This document shows positions 1 to 6,282 of a DNA stretch of 33,053 bases, piece after piece; within the stretch, counting starts at the first letter, position 1; each line of letters begins with the position of its first letter. This DNA comes from an uncultured Clostridia bacterium (GTDB taxonomy: Bacteria > Bacillota > Clostridia > Oscillospirales > Ruminococcaceae), in NCBI GenBank assembly GCA_944386045.1, contig CALWZO010000033.1, forward strand, positions 1 to 33,053, given 5' to 3'. The notes below the pieces were generated by a model. It was not told the DNA's origin. It saw nothing but the letters and a program-made list of their open reading frames with translations, and did not search any database. Both the position numbers and the translations under genes were made by a program.

Positions 1-2
1 AG

Positions 3-404
3 ACAGATATGCAGTTTGACCTTGTCAGCTGCAACCCTCCATACTTTACCGCCGGAAAGCCAAAGGACGATGCAAAAAAGGCCAGCTTCCGCCATCAGCT
101 GACACTGACTGACGACGATGTGGCAGCAGCGGCTTTCAGGCTTCTGAAGGACAACGGCAAACTGTGTGTCTGCCAGCGTCCGGACCAGCTGGCGTCGGTT
201 ATTTATGCGATGAAAAAGCACAGGATAGAACCCAAAGTAATACGCTTTGTCCGTCAGCGTAAAAACAGTCCCCACCCATGGCTGGTACTGGTTGACGGCA
301 GAAAAAACGGGGGAGTGTCCCTCACAGTCATGCCGGATTTGATAATGGAGGACGAAAACGGCGGCTTTTCCAAAGAAGTTCTGAAAATTTACGACAAAAT
401 ATAA
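3..404 (+). CDS. TrmN6-type tRNA1(Val) adenine-N6 methyltransferase, C-terminal part (5' end outside window)
   Basis: This is the C-terminal half of a class I SAM-dependent methyltransferase. The reading frame is open to the left edge, so the gene begins outside the window; the ATG at 9 is internal. The motif FDLVSCNPPYF contains the NPPY signature of N6-adenine methyltransferases. The following text (RHQLTLTDDD, LLKDNGKLCVCQRPDQL, then HPWLVLVDGRKNGG) matches the pattern of the YfiC/TrmN6 group, which methylates A37 of tRNA1(Val). Family members are about 245 residues, so roughly half is visible. It lies 45 bases before rsmI in the same direction, a common Bacillota arrangement, and both act on RNA. 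The family is confident; the exact RNA target is inferred from homology. Confidence 0.85.
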   Translation, partial: TDMQFDLVSCNPPYFTAGKPKDDAKKASFRHQLTLTDDDVAAAAFRLLKDNGKLCVCQRPDQLASVIYAMKKHRIEPKVIRFVRQRKNSPHPWLVLVDGRKNGGVSLTVMPDLIMEDENGGFSKEVLKIYDKI

Positions 405-449
405 TATTTTGTTTATATATTACAATTTGTATATTGAAACGGAGCTATT

Positions 450-1301
450 ATGTCAGGTAAAATTTATGTTGTTGCCACGCCCATAGGCAACCTGGGAGAT
501 CTGACCCCCAGGATAAGGCGGGCTTTTGAAGAGGCGGATTTTATCGCTGCCGAGGACACCAGGGTAAGTGTAAAACTGCTCAATCATTTTGGTATAAAAA
601 AGCCGCTGGTCAGTTATTATGAGCACAATTTAAAACAAAAGGGCGATTACATAATCAGCAGGGTGCTGGCCGGGGAAACCTGTGCCGTGTGCAGTGATGC
701 CGGCACTCCATGTATCAGTGACCCGGGCGAGATATTGGTAAAACAGGCTCACCGGGCCGGCATACAGCTGGTGCCGATACCCGGCCCCAGCGCTGTGATA
801 ACGGCGCTGTGCGTCAGCGGACAGGACACCGGCAGGTTTTGCTTTGAGGGCTTTTTGTCAACGGTGAAAAAGCAAAGGCTGGAGCATTTAAACGGCCTTA
901 AGGAAGAAAAAAGGACGATGATTTTTTACGAAGCGCCCCACAAGCTGCTGAACACACTGCGCGACTTTGAAACCTTTTTCGGCCGGGAAAGACCAATGAC
1001 AATAGCCAGGGAACTGACAAAATTGCACGAAGAGATAAAACTTACCACAGTGGGCCGGGCGCTGGAATATTACAGTGCCAACCCGCCGAAGGGTGAATTT
1101 GTGCTGGTGCTTTCCGGCCGGCCGGAAGTACAGCGGCAGACACAAAGCCTGGAAGAGGTGGCCCAAAGCTGTCTTGATTTGGCCAAAAGGGAAAACTTAA
1201 GCCTCAGCGATGCGGCAAAGCAGGTTTGCGCCAAAACACCTTTCGGCAAAAGCGAAGTGTACAAAGCGGCAATGAAACTGAAGGAAGAAAGGCGGCAGTA
1301 A
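450..1301 (+). CDS. rsmI: 16S rRNA (cytidine(1402)-2'-O)-methyltransferase RsmI
   Basis: RsmI places the 2'-O-methyl group on C1402 of 16S rRNA in the decoding centre, using SAM. At 283 residues it has the usual family length. Diagnostic motifs run in order: VATPIGNLGDLTPR near the N-terminus, AAEDTR, SDAGTPCISDPG, PIPGPSAVITAL and FYEAPHK, all typical of the tetrapyrrole-methylase fold and of RsmI in particular. The ATG is preceded by GGAG at a normal distance. The stop is one base before the next start, so it is probably co-transcribed with the phosphodiesterase downstream and the TrmN6-type gene upstream. Nothing in the sequence looks damaged. Confidence 0.96.
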   Translation: MSGKIYVVATPIGNLGDLTPRIRRAFEEADFIAAEDTRVSVKLLNHFGIKKPLVSYYEHNLKQKGDYIISRVLAGETCAVCSDAGTPCISDPGEILVKQAHRAGIQLVPIPGPSAVITALCVSGQDTGRFCFEGFLSTVKKQRLEHLNGLKEEKRTMIFYEAPHKLLNTLRDFETFFGRERPMTIARELTKLHEEIKLTTVGRALEYYSANPPKGEFVLVLSGRPEVQRQTQSLEEVAQSCLDLAKRENLSLSDAAKQVCAKTPFGKSEVYKAAMKLKEERRQ

Positions 1302-1302
1302 G

Positions 1303-1779
1303 ATGAGATATCTTGTCATCAGCGATACCCACGGATATAAAAATTATCTCAACCGCATTCTGGAAAAGGAAAGCGATATAAAAAATATCATTTTCCTGGG
1401 CGACGGATTAAATGACATAATGACACTGAAAGCGGCCAACCCGGAGTACAACATTGTCAGCGCCGTAGCCGGCAACTGCGATGTGAACACCGCTGTACCC
1501 ACAAAGGATCTGATCAGCATAAAAGGGTATAAAATTTTTATATGCCACGGCGACGGATACCATGTGAAAATGAGCCTGCTGCCCCTGCGCAAAGCCTGCG
1601 TCAGCATGGGTGTGGATATTGCGCTGTACGGCCACACTCACAGGCGGTATTATGAATACTTTGACGGACTGTACATGTTCAATCCCGGCAGCGTCATGCC
1701 GTCGGCCAACCCTTTCAGCTGTTACGGCATCCTGGATATGACATACGAAAAACCGCTTTTTTACCACAGAGAAATATAA
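1303..1779 (+). CDS. YfcE/MJ0936-family metallophosphodiesterase
   Basis: A small (158 aa) cytoplasmic calcineurin-like phosphodiesterase. Metal-binding motifs appear in order: ISDTHG at the N-terminus, LGDGLND, AGNCD, CHGDGYH and YGHTHR near the C-terminus. These are the five blocks of the YfcE/MJ0936 group. Family members hydrolyse phosphodiester bonds with Mn2+; their natural substrate is not settled. The gene follows the rsmI stop by one base and is followed by a bidirectional terminator, so it ends this operon. Family assignment is secure, substrate unknown. Confidence 0.92.
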   Translation: MRYLVISDTHGYKNYLNRILEKESDIKNIIFLGDGLNDIMTLKAANPEYNIVSAVAGNCDVNTAVPTKDLISIKGYKIFICHGDGYHVKMSLLPLRKACVSMGVDIALYGHTHRRYYEYFDGLYMFNPGSVMPSANPFSCYGILDMTYEKPLFYHREI

Positions 1780-1784
1780 ACAAA

Positions 1785-1807
1785 AAAGCCCCCGGAAAGG
1801 GGGCTTT
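1785..1807. terminator. bidirectional intrinsic terminator
   Basis: AAAGCCCCC at 1785-1793 pairs with GGGGGCTTT at 1799-1807 around a GGAAA loop. A-runs and T-runs flank both sides. It sits between converging genes (phosphodiesterase on plus, DUF1294 gene on minus) and can serve both. Confidence 0.85.
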
Positions 1808-1823
1808 CGCTTTTTGAAACGGT

Positions 1824-2087
1824 TTAAAAATATGTAAAATACACCATTGCCGCCAGCTGTAAAACCATCATGACCGGCACTGTAAAGGCAAAATACCATT
1901 TTGCACTCTTGTGGTGAAAAAATTTCATGCCGGCCCATCCGCCGGCCGCGCCCATAAGCAGGCATAGGGTCAGCAATGTTTTTTCGCTGATGCGCCATCG
2001 GCCCTTTACCGCTTTGCGTTTGTCCAGGCCGAAAGCGGCAAAGGTGAAAATATTTATAAATATATAAATGACATACGGTTTAATCAT
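1824..2087 (-). CDS. DUF1294 family membrane protein
   Basis: A small 87-residue membrane protein with three hydrophobic stretches. The segment FAAFGLDKRKAVKGRWRISEKTLL is characteristic of DUF1294, in which a short basic loop (DKRKA...WRI.E) follows the first membrane segment and a glycine-rich GAAGGWAGM segment follows. Its function is unknown. The start at 2087 is chosen over an in-frame ATG at 2111 because AAGGA lies six bases upstream of it. That start overlaps the last codons of the YitT gene by eight bases, so the two are probably translationally coupled. Confidence 0.85.
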   Translation of the reverse strand: MIKPYVIYIFINIFTFAAFGLDKRKAVKGRWRISEKTLLTLCLLMGAAGGWAGMKFFHHKSAKWYFAFTVPVMMVLQLAAMVYFTYF

Positions 2088-2943
2088 GGTTTTCCTTAAA
2101 TCCGTTTCCAAACACTTCGTCGGTACTGCTTACCATTACAAAGCATTCCGGGTCTACATTGTGGGCGTTTCTGCGCGCGGCAAACACCTGGTTTTTGCTC
2201 ATTGCGCTTATTATCATCTGCTTGCTTTCGCCGGTGTAAGCCCCTTTTATTTCCATTATGCTGCTGCCGCGTCCGGTTGTCCGGTCTATGGCCCGGGCAA
2301 CCTGTTTGCCCTTGTCTGTTATTATCAGCAGCATTTTTCCGGCACCTGCGCCGTACATTATTTTGTCTACGATTATTCCGCTGGTAAAGGTGGCCAGCGC
2401 ACCGTACAAAGCCGCATCAATGTTTTTGAAAGCCAGCGCGCCGCAGGTCAGCACAAAAAAGTTTACTGCCATTGACAGGCTGCCCAAAGATATATGGGGG
2501 CGGCTTTTTCTTATGGACATTGTAAGGAAGTCCACACCGCCGGTGGAACCTCCGCGCAGGTATATCAGCACCAGGCCCATTCCGTCCAGTATACCGGTGA
2601 ACAAAGCCGCCAGCATCACATCGCCGCCGTACCGGGGGAGCACCGGTGCCAGCAGGTCCAGGATAACGCTCATCAGCAGCATTGTTTTGGCGGTGCGCAG
2701 TATGAAAAACCTGCCCAGAATTTTATAACTTAAAAGTATCAGGGGGATATTTATAATCAGCTGTGTGACACCTATGGGCAGGGAGAACAGATAGTTGGCA
2801 ATCAGCGCAAGACCGCCCACGCCGCCGGTGGCAAAATGAGCCGGCTTGGCAAAACTGTTTATGGCCACTGCGTATATCACACTGCCCAGTATGTCGTAAA
2901 ACAAATCATTGATAAAGTCTTTTTTGGTATATGTTTTATTCAT
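2080..2943 (-). CDS. YitT family membrane protein (DUF161 plus DUF2179)
   Basis: A 287-residue membrane protein. Five to six hydrophobic segments cover roughly residues 15-190 and include PAHFATGGVGGLALI and YLRGGSTGGVDFL, both typical of the YitT/DUF161 family. A soluble C-terminal DUF2179 domain follows, ending DEVFGNGFKE, a recognisable family ending. The biochemical role of YitT proteins is not established; some are thought to be transporters. The ATG has a GGAGG sequence (complement of 2952-2956) eight bases upstream. It is transcribed away from the amidotransferase gene and reads into the overlapping DUF1294 gene. Confidence 0.92.
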   Translation of the reverse strand: MNKTYTKKDFINDLFYDILGSVIYAVAINSFAKPAHFATGGVGGLALIANYLFSLPIGVTQLIINIPLILLSYKILGRFFILRTAKTMLLMSVILDLLAPVLPRYGGDVMLAALFTGILDGMGLVLIYLRGGSTGGVDFLTMSIRKSRPHISLGSLSMAVNFFVLTCGALAFKNIDAALYGALATFTSGIIVDKIMYGAGAGKMLLIITDKGKQVARAIDRTTGRGSSIMEIKGAYTGESKQMIISAMSKNQVFAARRNAHNVDPECFVMVSSTDEVFGNGFKENHD

Positions 2944-3028
2944 GAATAGTACCTCCGGGACATGACAATAAAATTATAACCACAGACGAAGAAAATTATA
3001 TCATTTTGTAAAGATTTTGTATACACTA

Positions 3029-3057
3029 TTGAAAAAAAATCGGCAAAATAGTATAAT
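3029..3057 (+). promoter_or_regulatory. sigma-A-type promoter for the amidotransferase gene
   Basis: TTGAAA (3029-3034), a 17-base spacer, then TATAAT (3052-3057), about 48 bases before the ATG at 3105. The intergenic region is AT-rich and also separates the divergent yitT-like gene. Confidence 0.75.
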
Positions 3058-3104
3058 ACTAAACATTGTATTGCGCAAAATATTAACCTAAAAGGAGTGA
3101 AACT

Positions 3105-4223
3105 ATGAAATACTGCAAGAAATGTACAATGCCGGACACCCGCCCGGGAATTACATTTGATGAAAACGGCGTTTGCAGCGCCTGCAACCATTACGAAAGA
3201 AGAAAGGAAATTGATTGGGACGCCCGCTGGAAGGAGTTTGAAGCCCTGTGTGACAAGTACAGGGGATGCAACGGCCCCGGACAGTACGACTGTGCTATTG
3301 CCGTTTCAGGCGGTAAGGATAGTCACTTCCAGGTGTATATAATGAAAGAAGTCATGAAAATGACTCCCATCCTGTTCAGCGTAGAGGATAATTTCCCTAT
3401 GACAGAGGCAGGAAAACACAACCTGAAAAACATCAGTGAAGAGTTTGGCTGCCCGATAATCAGCTGCAAACCGGACATAAAAACACAGAAAATCCTGATG
3501 CGTGCCATGTTTGAAAAATACGGCAAACCCACATGGTACATCGACCGCCACATCTACACCTTCCCGCTGCACATGGCGCTGAAATTCAACACCATGCTGC
3601 TGGTTTACGGCGAAAATGTAAGCTATGAATACGGCGGATGCGATGATGAGGAAACATACTCTGCCAAAGGCCAGATTGAAAACGGCGTTGCTTCCGGCAT
3701 GGACGAAGAAGAACTGCTCAGCTATGGCATAGAGCCGGCCGCCCTGGCCCTGACAAAGGCCCCCGGCAAGGAAGAACTGGATCGTCTGGATCCCATGTAC
3801 CTCAGCTACTTCCTGCCCTGGAACAGCTACAGAAACTATCAGCTGGCCAAAAGCCGCGGCTTCCATGACCTGACCCATGAATGGGACAGAACACACCATG
3901 CCGAAAACTTTGACCAGATAGACTCCCGTGCCTACCTGGTACACTCATGGCTGAAATACCCCAAATTCGGCCATGCAGCTGCCACAGACTACACCGCCCG
4001 TTATATCCGCTACGGTATGATGGACAGAGAAGAGGCCAAAGAGGTTATCAAAAAGCACGACCACGACCTTGACCCGCTGTGCGTAAGGGATTTCTGCGAA
4101 TTCTGCGGTTACAGCGAAGCTGAATTCTGGCGGATTATAGACAAATTCTACAACCGCGACATATTCGAAAAAGATTCCACAGGCCGCTGGGTTCTGAAAC
4201 ACCCCATCTGGGAAGAAAAATAA
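3105..4223 (+). CDS. N-acetyl sugar amidotransferase (WbpG/PseA-like)
   Basis: A 372-residue PP-loop ATP-pyrophosphatase-type enzyme. The N-terminus has paired cysteines (CKKC at 4-7, CSAC at 24-27) that probably bind zinc. The PP-loop SGGKDS begins at residue 68. A third cysteine-rich patch (CVRDFCEFCGYS) lies near the C-terminus. This layout matches the N-acetyl sugar amidotransferase family that converts a sugar acetamido group to acetamidino during surface-glycan synthesis, such as WbpG in Pseudomonas. Those enzymes normally receive ammonia from HisH/HisF-like partners, and none are encoded in this window. It has its own promoter and terminator and so is a single-gene unit. Family is confident; the sugar is unknown. 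Confidence 0.85.
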   Translation: MKYCKKCTMPDTRPGITFDENGVCSACNHYERRKEIDWDARWKEFEALCDKYRGCNGPGQYDCAIAVSGGKDSHFQVYIMKEVMKMTPILFSVEDNFPMTEAGKHNLKNISEEFGCPIISCKPDIKTQKILMRAMFEKYGKPTWYIDRHIYTFPLHMALKFNTMLLVYGENVSYEYGGCDDEETYSAKGQIENGVASGMDEEELLSYGIEPAALALTKAPGKEELDRLDPMYLSYFLPWNSYRNYQLAKSRGFHDLTHEWDRTHHAENFDQIDSRAYLVHSWLKYPKFGHAAATDYTARYIRYGMMDREEAKEVIKKHDHDLDPLCVRDFCEFCGYSEAEFWRIIDKFYNRDIFEKDSTGRWVLKHPIWEEK

Positions 4224-4235
4224 AATAAAAAATTC

Positions 4236-4260
4236 CGCCGCTTTTGCGGCGATTTTTTTT
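4236..4260 (+). terminator. intrinsic terminator after the amidotransferase gene
   Basis: CGCCGC (4236-4241) pairs with GCGGCG (4246-4251) around a TTTT loop, followed by a run of eight T (4253-4260). Confidence 0.85.
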
Positions 4261-4301
4261 CGCAATCAAAAAAATACCGGCACAAACCGGGAAGGAGAAA
4301 G

Positions 4302-4868
4302 ATGAAATACCTCAAACAGCTGGCGATTATAATCGCTGTGTCATTTGCCGGTGAAGATCTGCGTTTTATACTGCCTTTTCCGATACCTGCCGGAATTTAC
4401 GGCCTGGTGATAATGTTTATACTGCTGTACAGCAGAGTACTGAAACCGGAGAGCGTGGAAACAGTTTCCGATTTTCTTATAGAAATAATGGCGGTTATGT
4501 TTGTGCCCGGTGCAGTGGGCATAATTGCCGCCTGGGACCGGCTGCAAAGCATGCTGCTGCCCAAAAGCATAACCGCCGCCATAGGTGAGGGTGTTGCCGA
4601 CGAGCTGGGCGGAATGTCCACCATAACCGTGCCGGTGATAGTGCTGACAGGTATTTTCGGCAACATGACCTGTACAGCAGTGACAAGGCTGTTCGGCATA
4701 ACCCACCCGGTTGCAAAAGGTGTAGCCATAGGTACTGCCAACCACGCCATAGGTACCTCAAAAGCCATGGAAATGGGACAGGTGGAAGGCGCCATGAGCG
4801 GCCTGTCCATAGCTGTGGCCGGGCTGATGACAGTGGCCGCGGCTCAGCTGTTTATACTTTTCAGATAG
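4302..4868 (+). CDS. LrgA/LrgB hybrid membrane protein (apparent in-frame internal deletion)
   Basis: A 188-residue membrane protein. Residues 1 to about 80 read as the front of LrgA/CidA (SFAGEDLRFILPFPIPAGIYG, then IMAVMFVPGAVGI). Residues from about 84 to the end read as the back of LrgB (LLPKSITAAIGE, GGMSTITVPVIVLTGIFGN, then VAKGVAIGTANHAIGTSKA and EGAMSGLSIAVAG). LrgA is normally about 110-150 residues and LrgB about 230. Here the last membrane segment of LrgA and about the first 130 residues of LrgB are absent, and the join is in frame near 4548-4566. LrgA/LrgB proteins act in holin/antiholin-like control of autolysis or in export of small metabolites. Whether this shortened hybrid works is unknown. 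The start is supported by GGAGAA seven bases upstream. Confidence 0.85.
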   Translation: MKYLKQLAIIIAVSFAGEDLRFILPFPIPAGIYGLVIMFILLYSRVLKPESVETVSDFLIEIMAVMFVPGAVGIIAAWDRLQSMLLPKSITAAIGEGVADELGGMSTITVPVIVLTGIFGNMTCTAVTRLFGITHPVAKGVAIGTANHAIGTSKAMEMGQVEGAMSGLSIAVAGLMTVAAAQLFILFR

Positions 4869-4887
4869 ATGCATATCCGCAAAAATC

Positions 4888-4920
4888 ACGGCCGTCATTC
4901 CCGGCGGCCGTAAATATTTT
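4888..4920 (+). terminator. probable terminator after the LrgA/LrgB hybrid
   Basis: ACGGCCG (4888-4894) pairs with CGGCCGT (4905-4911). Only a weak AT-rich tail (TAAATATTTT) follows, so termination may be inefficient. Confidence 0.55.
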
Positions 4921-4950
4921 ATTAAAAATCAAAAATTTTTTAAAAAACTA

Positions 4951-4978
4951 TTGCATTTTCTTTTTTTGGTGCTATAAT
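4951..4978 (+). promoter_or_regulatory. tRNA-Lys promoter
   Basis: TTGCAT (4951-4956), a 16-base spacer, then a perfect TATAAT (4973-4978), 20 bases before the mature tRNA 5' end. Confidence 0.8.
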
Positions 4979-4997
4979 GTTATAGCAAGTTAAATTT

Positions 4998-5073
4998 GCA
5001 CCATTAGCTCAGTTGGTAGAGCAACTGACTCTTAATCAGTGGGTCCCGGGTTCGAGTCCCTGATGGTGCACCA
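4998..5073 (+). tRNA. tRNA-Lys, anticodon CTT
   Basis: A complete 76-nt cloverleaf with encoded CCA. The acceptor arm is GCACCAT (4998-5004) against ATGGTGC (5063-5069), with discriminator A and CCA at 5071-5073. The D arm carries AGCTCAGTTGGTAGAGC. The anticodon stem ACTGA/TCAGT encloses the loop CTCTTAA, giving anticodon CTT (lysine, AAG codons). The T arm contains GGTTCGAGTCC. It is transcribed alone, with its own promoter and terminator. Its 3' end borders a possible integrated-element remnant. Confidence 0.97.
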
Positions 5074-5075
5074 GC

Positions 5076-5107
5076 AAAAAGCAGACCTTTTGTAGGGTCT
5101 GCTTTTT
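5076..5107. terminator. bidirectional terminator between tRNA-Lys and the barstar-like gene
   Basis: AAAAAGCAGACC (5076-5087) pairs with GGTCTGCTTTTT (5096-5107). The T-run continues on plus, and a T-run also results on minus, so it can end both the tRNA and the barnase/barstar transcript. Confidence 0.85.
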
Positions 5108-5113
5108 TGTGTA

Positions 5114-5449
5114 TTATGAAATATATGCAAAAAATACATTGCTGTTTTCTTTTTGAATATCTTCAAAAATTTCCAGCATAGGTTTGCAGTAATCCTGGTA
5201 TTCTTCGGTCATAGAATAAAAATTATGTATTTCTATAAAATAATTTTCTTCTTCATCGCGAAAATCATCTCGGACTAAATCCCAGAAAGCATCCCAGTTT
5301 AAACCACAAAATAATGGTAGTCCGAATTTATCAATCAACATTTTGTGAATATCGTACCATCCATCACATTTGGAAAAATCAAGGATTATCGGGTTTTCAG
5401 GTATATCTCTATAAGCATATATGTCTTCTTTATAGCTTTTATCTGACAT
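5114..5449 (-). CDS. barstar family ribonuclease inhibitor
   Basis: A 111-residue acidic protein matching the barstar fold. ILDFSKCDGWYDIHKMLIDK is the first strand and helix, and LPLFCGLNWDAFWDLVRD is the typical G.NWDA.WD inhibitor helix. Barstar binds barnase-type RNases through acidic residues in this region and blocks the active site. It follows the barnase-like gene by 13 bases with its own AAGGAG site, so the toxin is translated first and the inhibitor second from one transcript. Family assignment is confident, and the adjacent RNase is the obvious partner. Confidence 0.9.
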   Translation of the reverse strand: MSDKSYKEDIYAYRDIPENPIILDFSKCDGWYDIHKMLIDKFGLPLFCGLNWDAFWDLVRDDFRDEEENYFIEIHNFYSMTEEYQDYCKPMLEIFEDIQKENSNVFFAYIS

Positions 5450-5462
5450 TTTACATCTCCTT

Positions 5463-5969
5463 TTAAACTATTTCTACAAAAGTTGTATAATGGTCATAGG
5501 TTACGAATATTAAGCCATCATTTGAATAAACAATACGGGTCTCTTTTCTGTAACCAGATGTGTAGTTTATATCTGCTTCATACCAAATACGGCCGTATTC
5601 AACAGGCAAATGTTCGTTTTTATTCTTATATTCACCTTTGGCTAACATTTTATCTGGTGCTACTATGTGCAAATTTCCCTTTTTGGCGTTCCAACCTAAT
5701 GATTCTGCTTCATCTTCTGTGATATAATATTCAGGCAGTTCATCATAGTGTTTCAGCCAGTAATCTGCACCATCTTTTCCTTTGTTTGTAGCTTTGCCTG
5801 CCATTATTGTCTGCATCCATGTAATAATACACCTACAAAAGGCGTGTAGTTTGTATTTGGATTTTGGTGCTTTGTCAGCTGGATATATTTTACCATGCAT
5901 ATCTTTGCAAGGTTTACATCTTTTGTTATCTGAAATACTTAACCAATGTTTATAGTTCTTACTTAACAA
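5463..5969 (-). CDS. barnase-like ribonuclease with an N-terminal phage-head (MuF)-like cysteine domain
   Basis: A 168-residue protein. Residues about 68-168 are a close barnase relative: LPEYYITEDEAESLGW, KGNLHIVAPDK, EADINYTSGYR, then RIVYSNDG and YDHYTTF. The equivalents of the barnase catalytic Glu (in EADINY), Arg (in TRIVYS) and His (in YDHYTTF) are all present, so RNase activity is expected. Residues 1-55 carry W..S..DNKRCKPCKDMHGKIY and HAFCRC, resembling the cysteine/histidine end of phage MuF-type head proteins that are often fused to toxins. There is no signal peptide. The start is TTG at 5969, supported by AAAGGAG six bases upstream. The catalytic domain is certain; the N-terminal domain is inferred from its motif pattern. 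Confidence 0.88.
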   Translation of the reverse strand: MLSKNYKHWLSISDNKRCKPCKDMHGKIYPADKAPKSKYKLHAFCRCIITWMQTIMAGKATNKGKDGADYWLKHYDELPEYYITEDEAESLGWNAKKGNLHIVAPDKMLAKGEYKNKNEHLPVEYGRIWYEADINYTSGYRKETRIVYSNDGLIFVTYDHYTTFVEIV

Positions 5970-6045
5970 TTAAAACTCCTTTCGTTATTCAAATATTTGA
6001 TAACGCTATCTGTTTTAATTGTAAAAGTAGAAATTGGGGATTTCA

Positions 6046-6074
6046 TCCCATATTTGTCCCATAAAAATCCCATA
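6046..6074. repeat. three TCCCATA direct repeats at 11-bp spacing
   Basis: TCCCATA begins at 6046 (as ATCCCATA), 6057 and 6068, giving three identical heptamers in phase at 11 bases. Just upstream, TGGGGAT (6035-6041) and ATCCCA (6045-6050) form a short inverted repeat. The array lies about 75 bases before the RNase start on the minus strand. Phased short repeats like these fit protein-binding sites, such as integrase arm sites or an operator. In the rest of the 313-base gap 5970-6282 I see only the possible att sequence, a terminator and a promoter. Confidence 0.6.
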
Positions 6075-6121
6075 ATTATTTTAACAAACTAATAGTTATT
6101 TGTAAAATAAATCAGACAAGT

Positions 6122-6150
6122 TTCGAATACAGAAACGCTAACTGCACCAG
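6122..6150. other. possible decayed attachment site (tRNA-Lys 3'-end-like sequence)
   Basis: TTCGA (6122-6126) and TGCACCAG (6143-6150) repeat, in order, the T-loop and the terminal bases of the tRNA-Lys gene (5051-5055 and 5067-5074). The spacing is five bases longer here. A strong terminator follows nine bases later, as would follow a tRNA. The 8-base identity alone could be chance. Confidence 0.3.
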
Positions 6151-6158
6151 ATATAAAC

Positions 6159-6193
6159 CGGACTTTTGCCAAAAGGTAAAAGTCCGATTTTTT
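6159..6193 (+). terminator. intrinsic terminator
   Basis: CGGACTTTTGCC (6159-6170) pairs with GGTAAAAGTCCG (6175-6186) around AAAA, with one G-T pair, followed by T6 at 6188-6193. No plus-strand gene precedes it closely. It may be the original tRNA-Lys terminator displaced by the inserted barnase/barstar segment. Confidence 0.8.
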
Positions 6194-6197
6194 GTAT

Positions 6198-6225
6198 TTG
6201 ACTTTCAGCCTGTGTATGGTACAAT
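6198..6225 (+). promoter_or_regulatory. promoter of the anchored hypothetical gene
   Basis: TTGACT (6198-6203), a 16-base spacer, then TACAAT (6220-6225), 57 bases before the ATG at 6283. Confidence 0.65.
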
Positions 6226-6282
6226 AAAAGAAACAAATAAAGTTTTTTACGAACATACTTAAAATGCTAAGGCGGTGATGAT

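Noticed and set aside
2258..2728. Long open frame on the plus strand opposite the yitT-like gene
   Set aside because: Its translation is low-complexity with no family resemblance and no ribosome site; it is the antisense image of a clear YitT gene.
5976..6282. Search for a truncated integrase or other element genes next to the barnase unit
   Set aside because: No frame with recognisable integrase motifs is present; only short AT-rich frames were seen.
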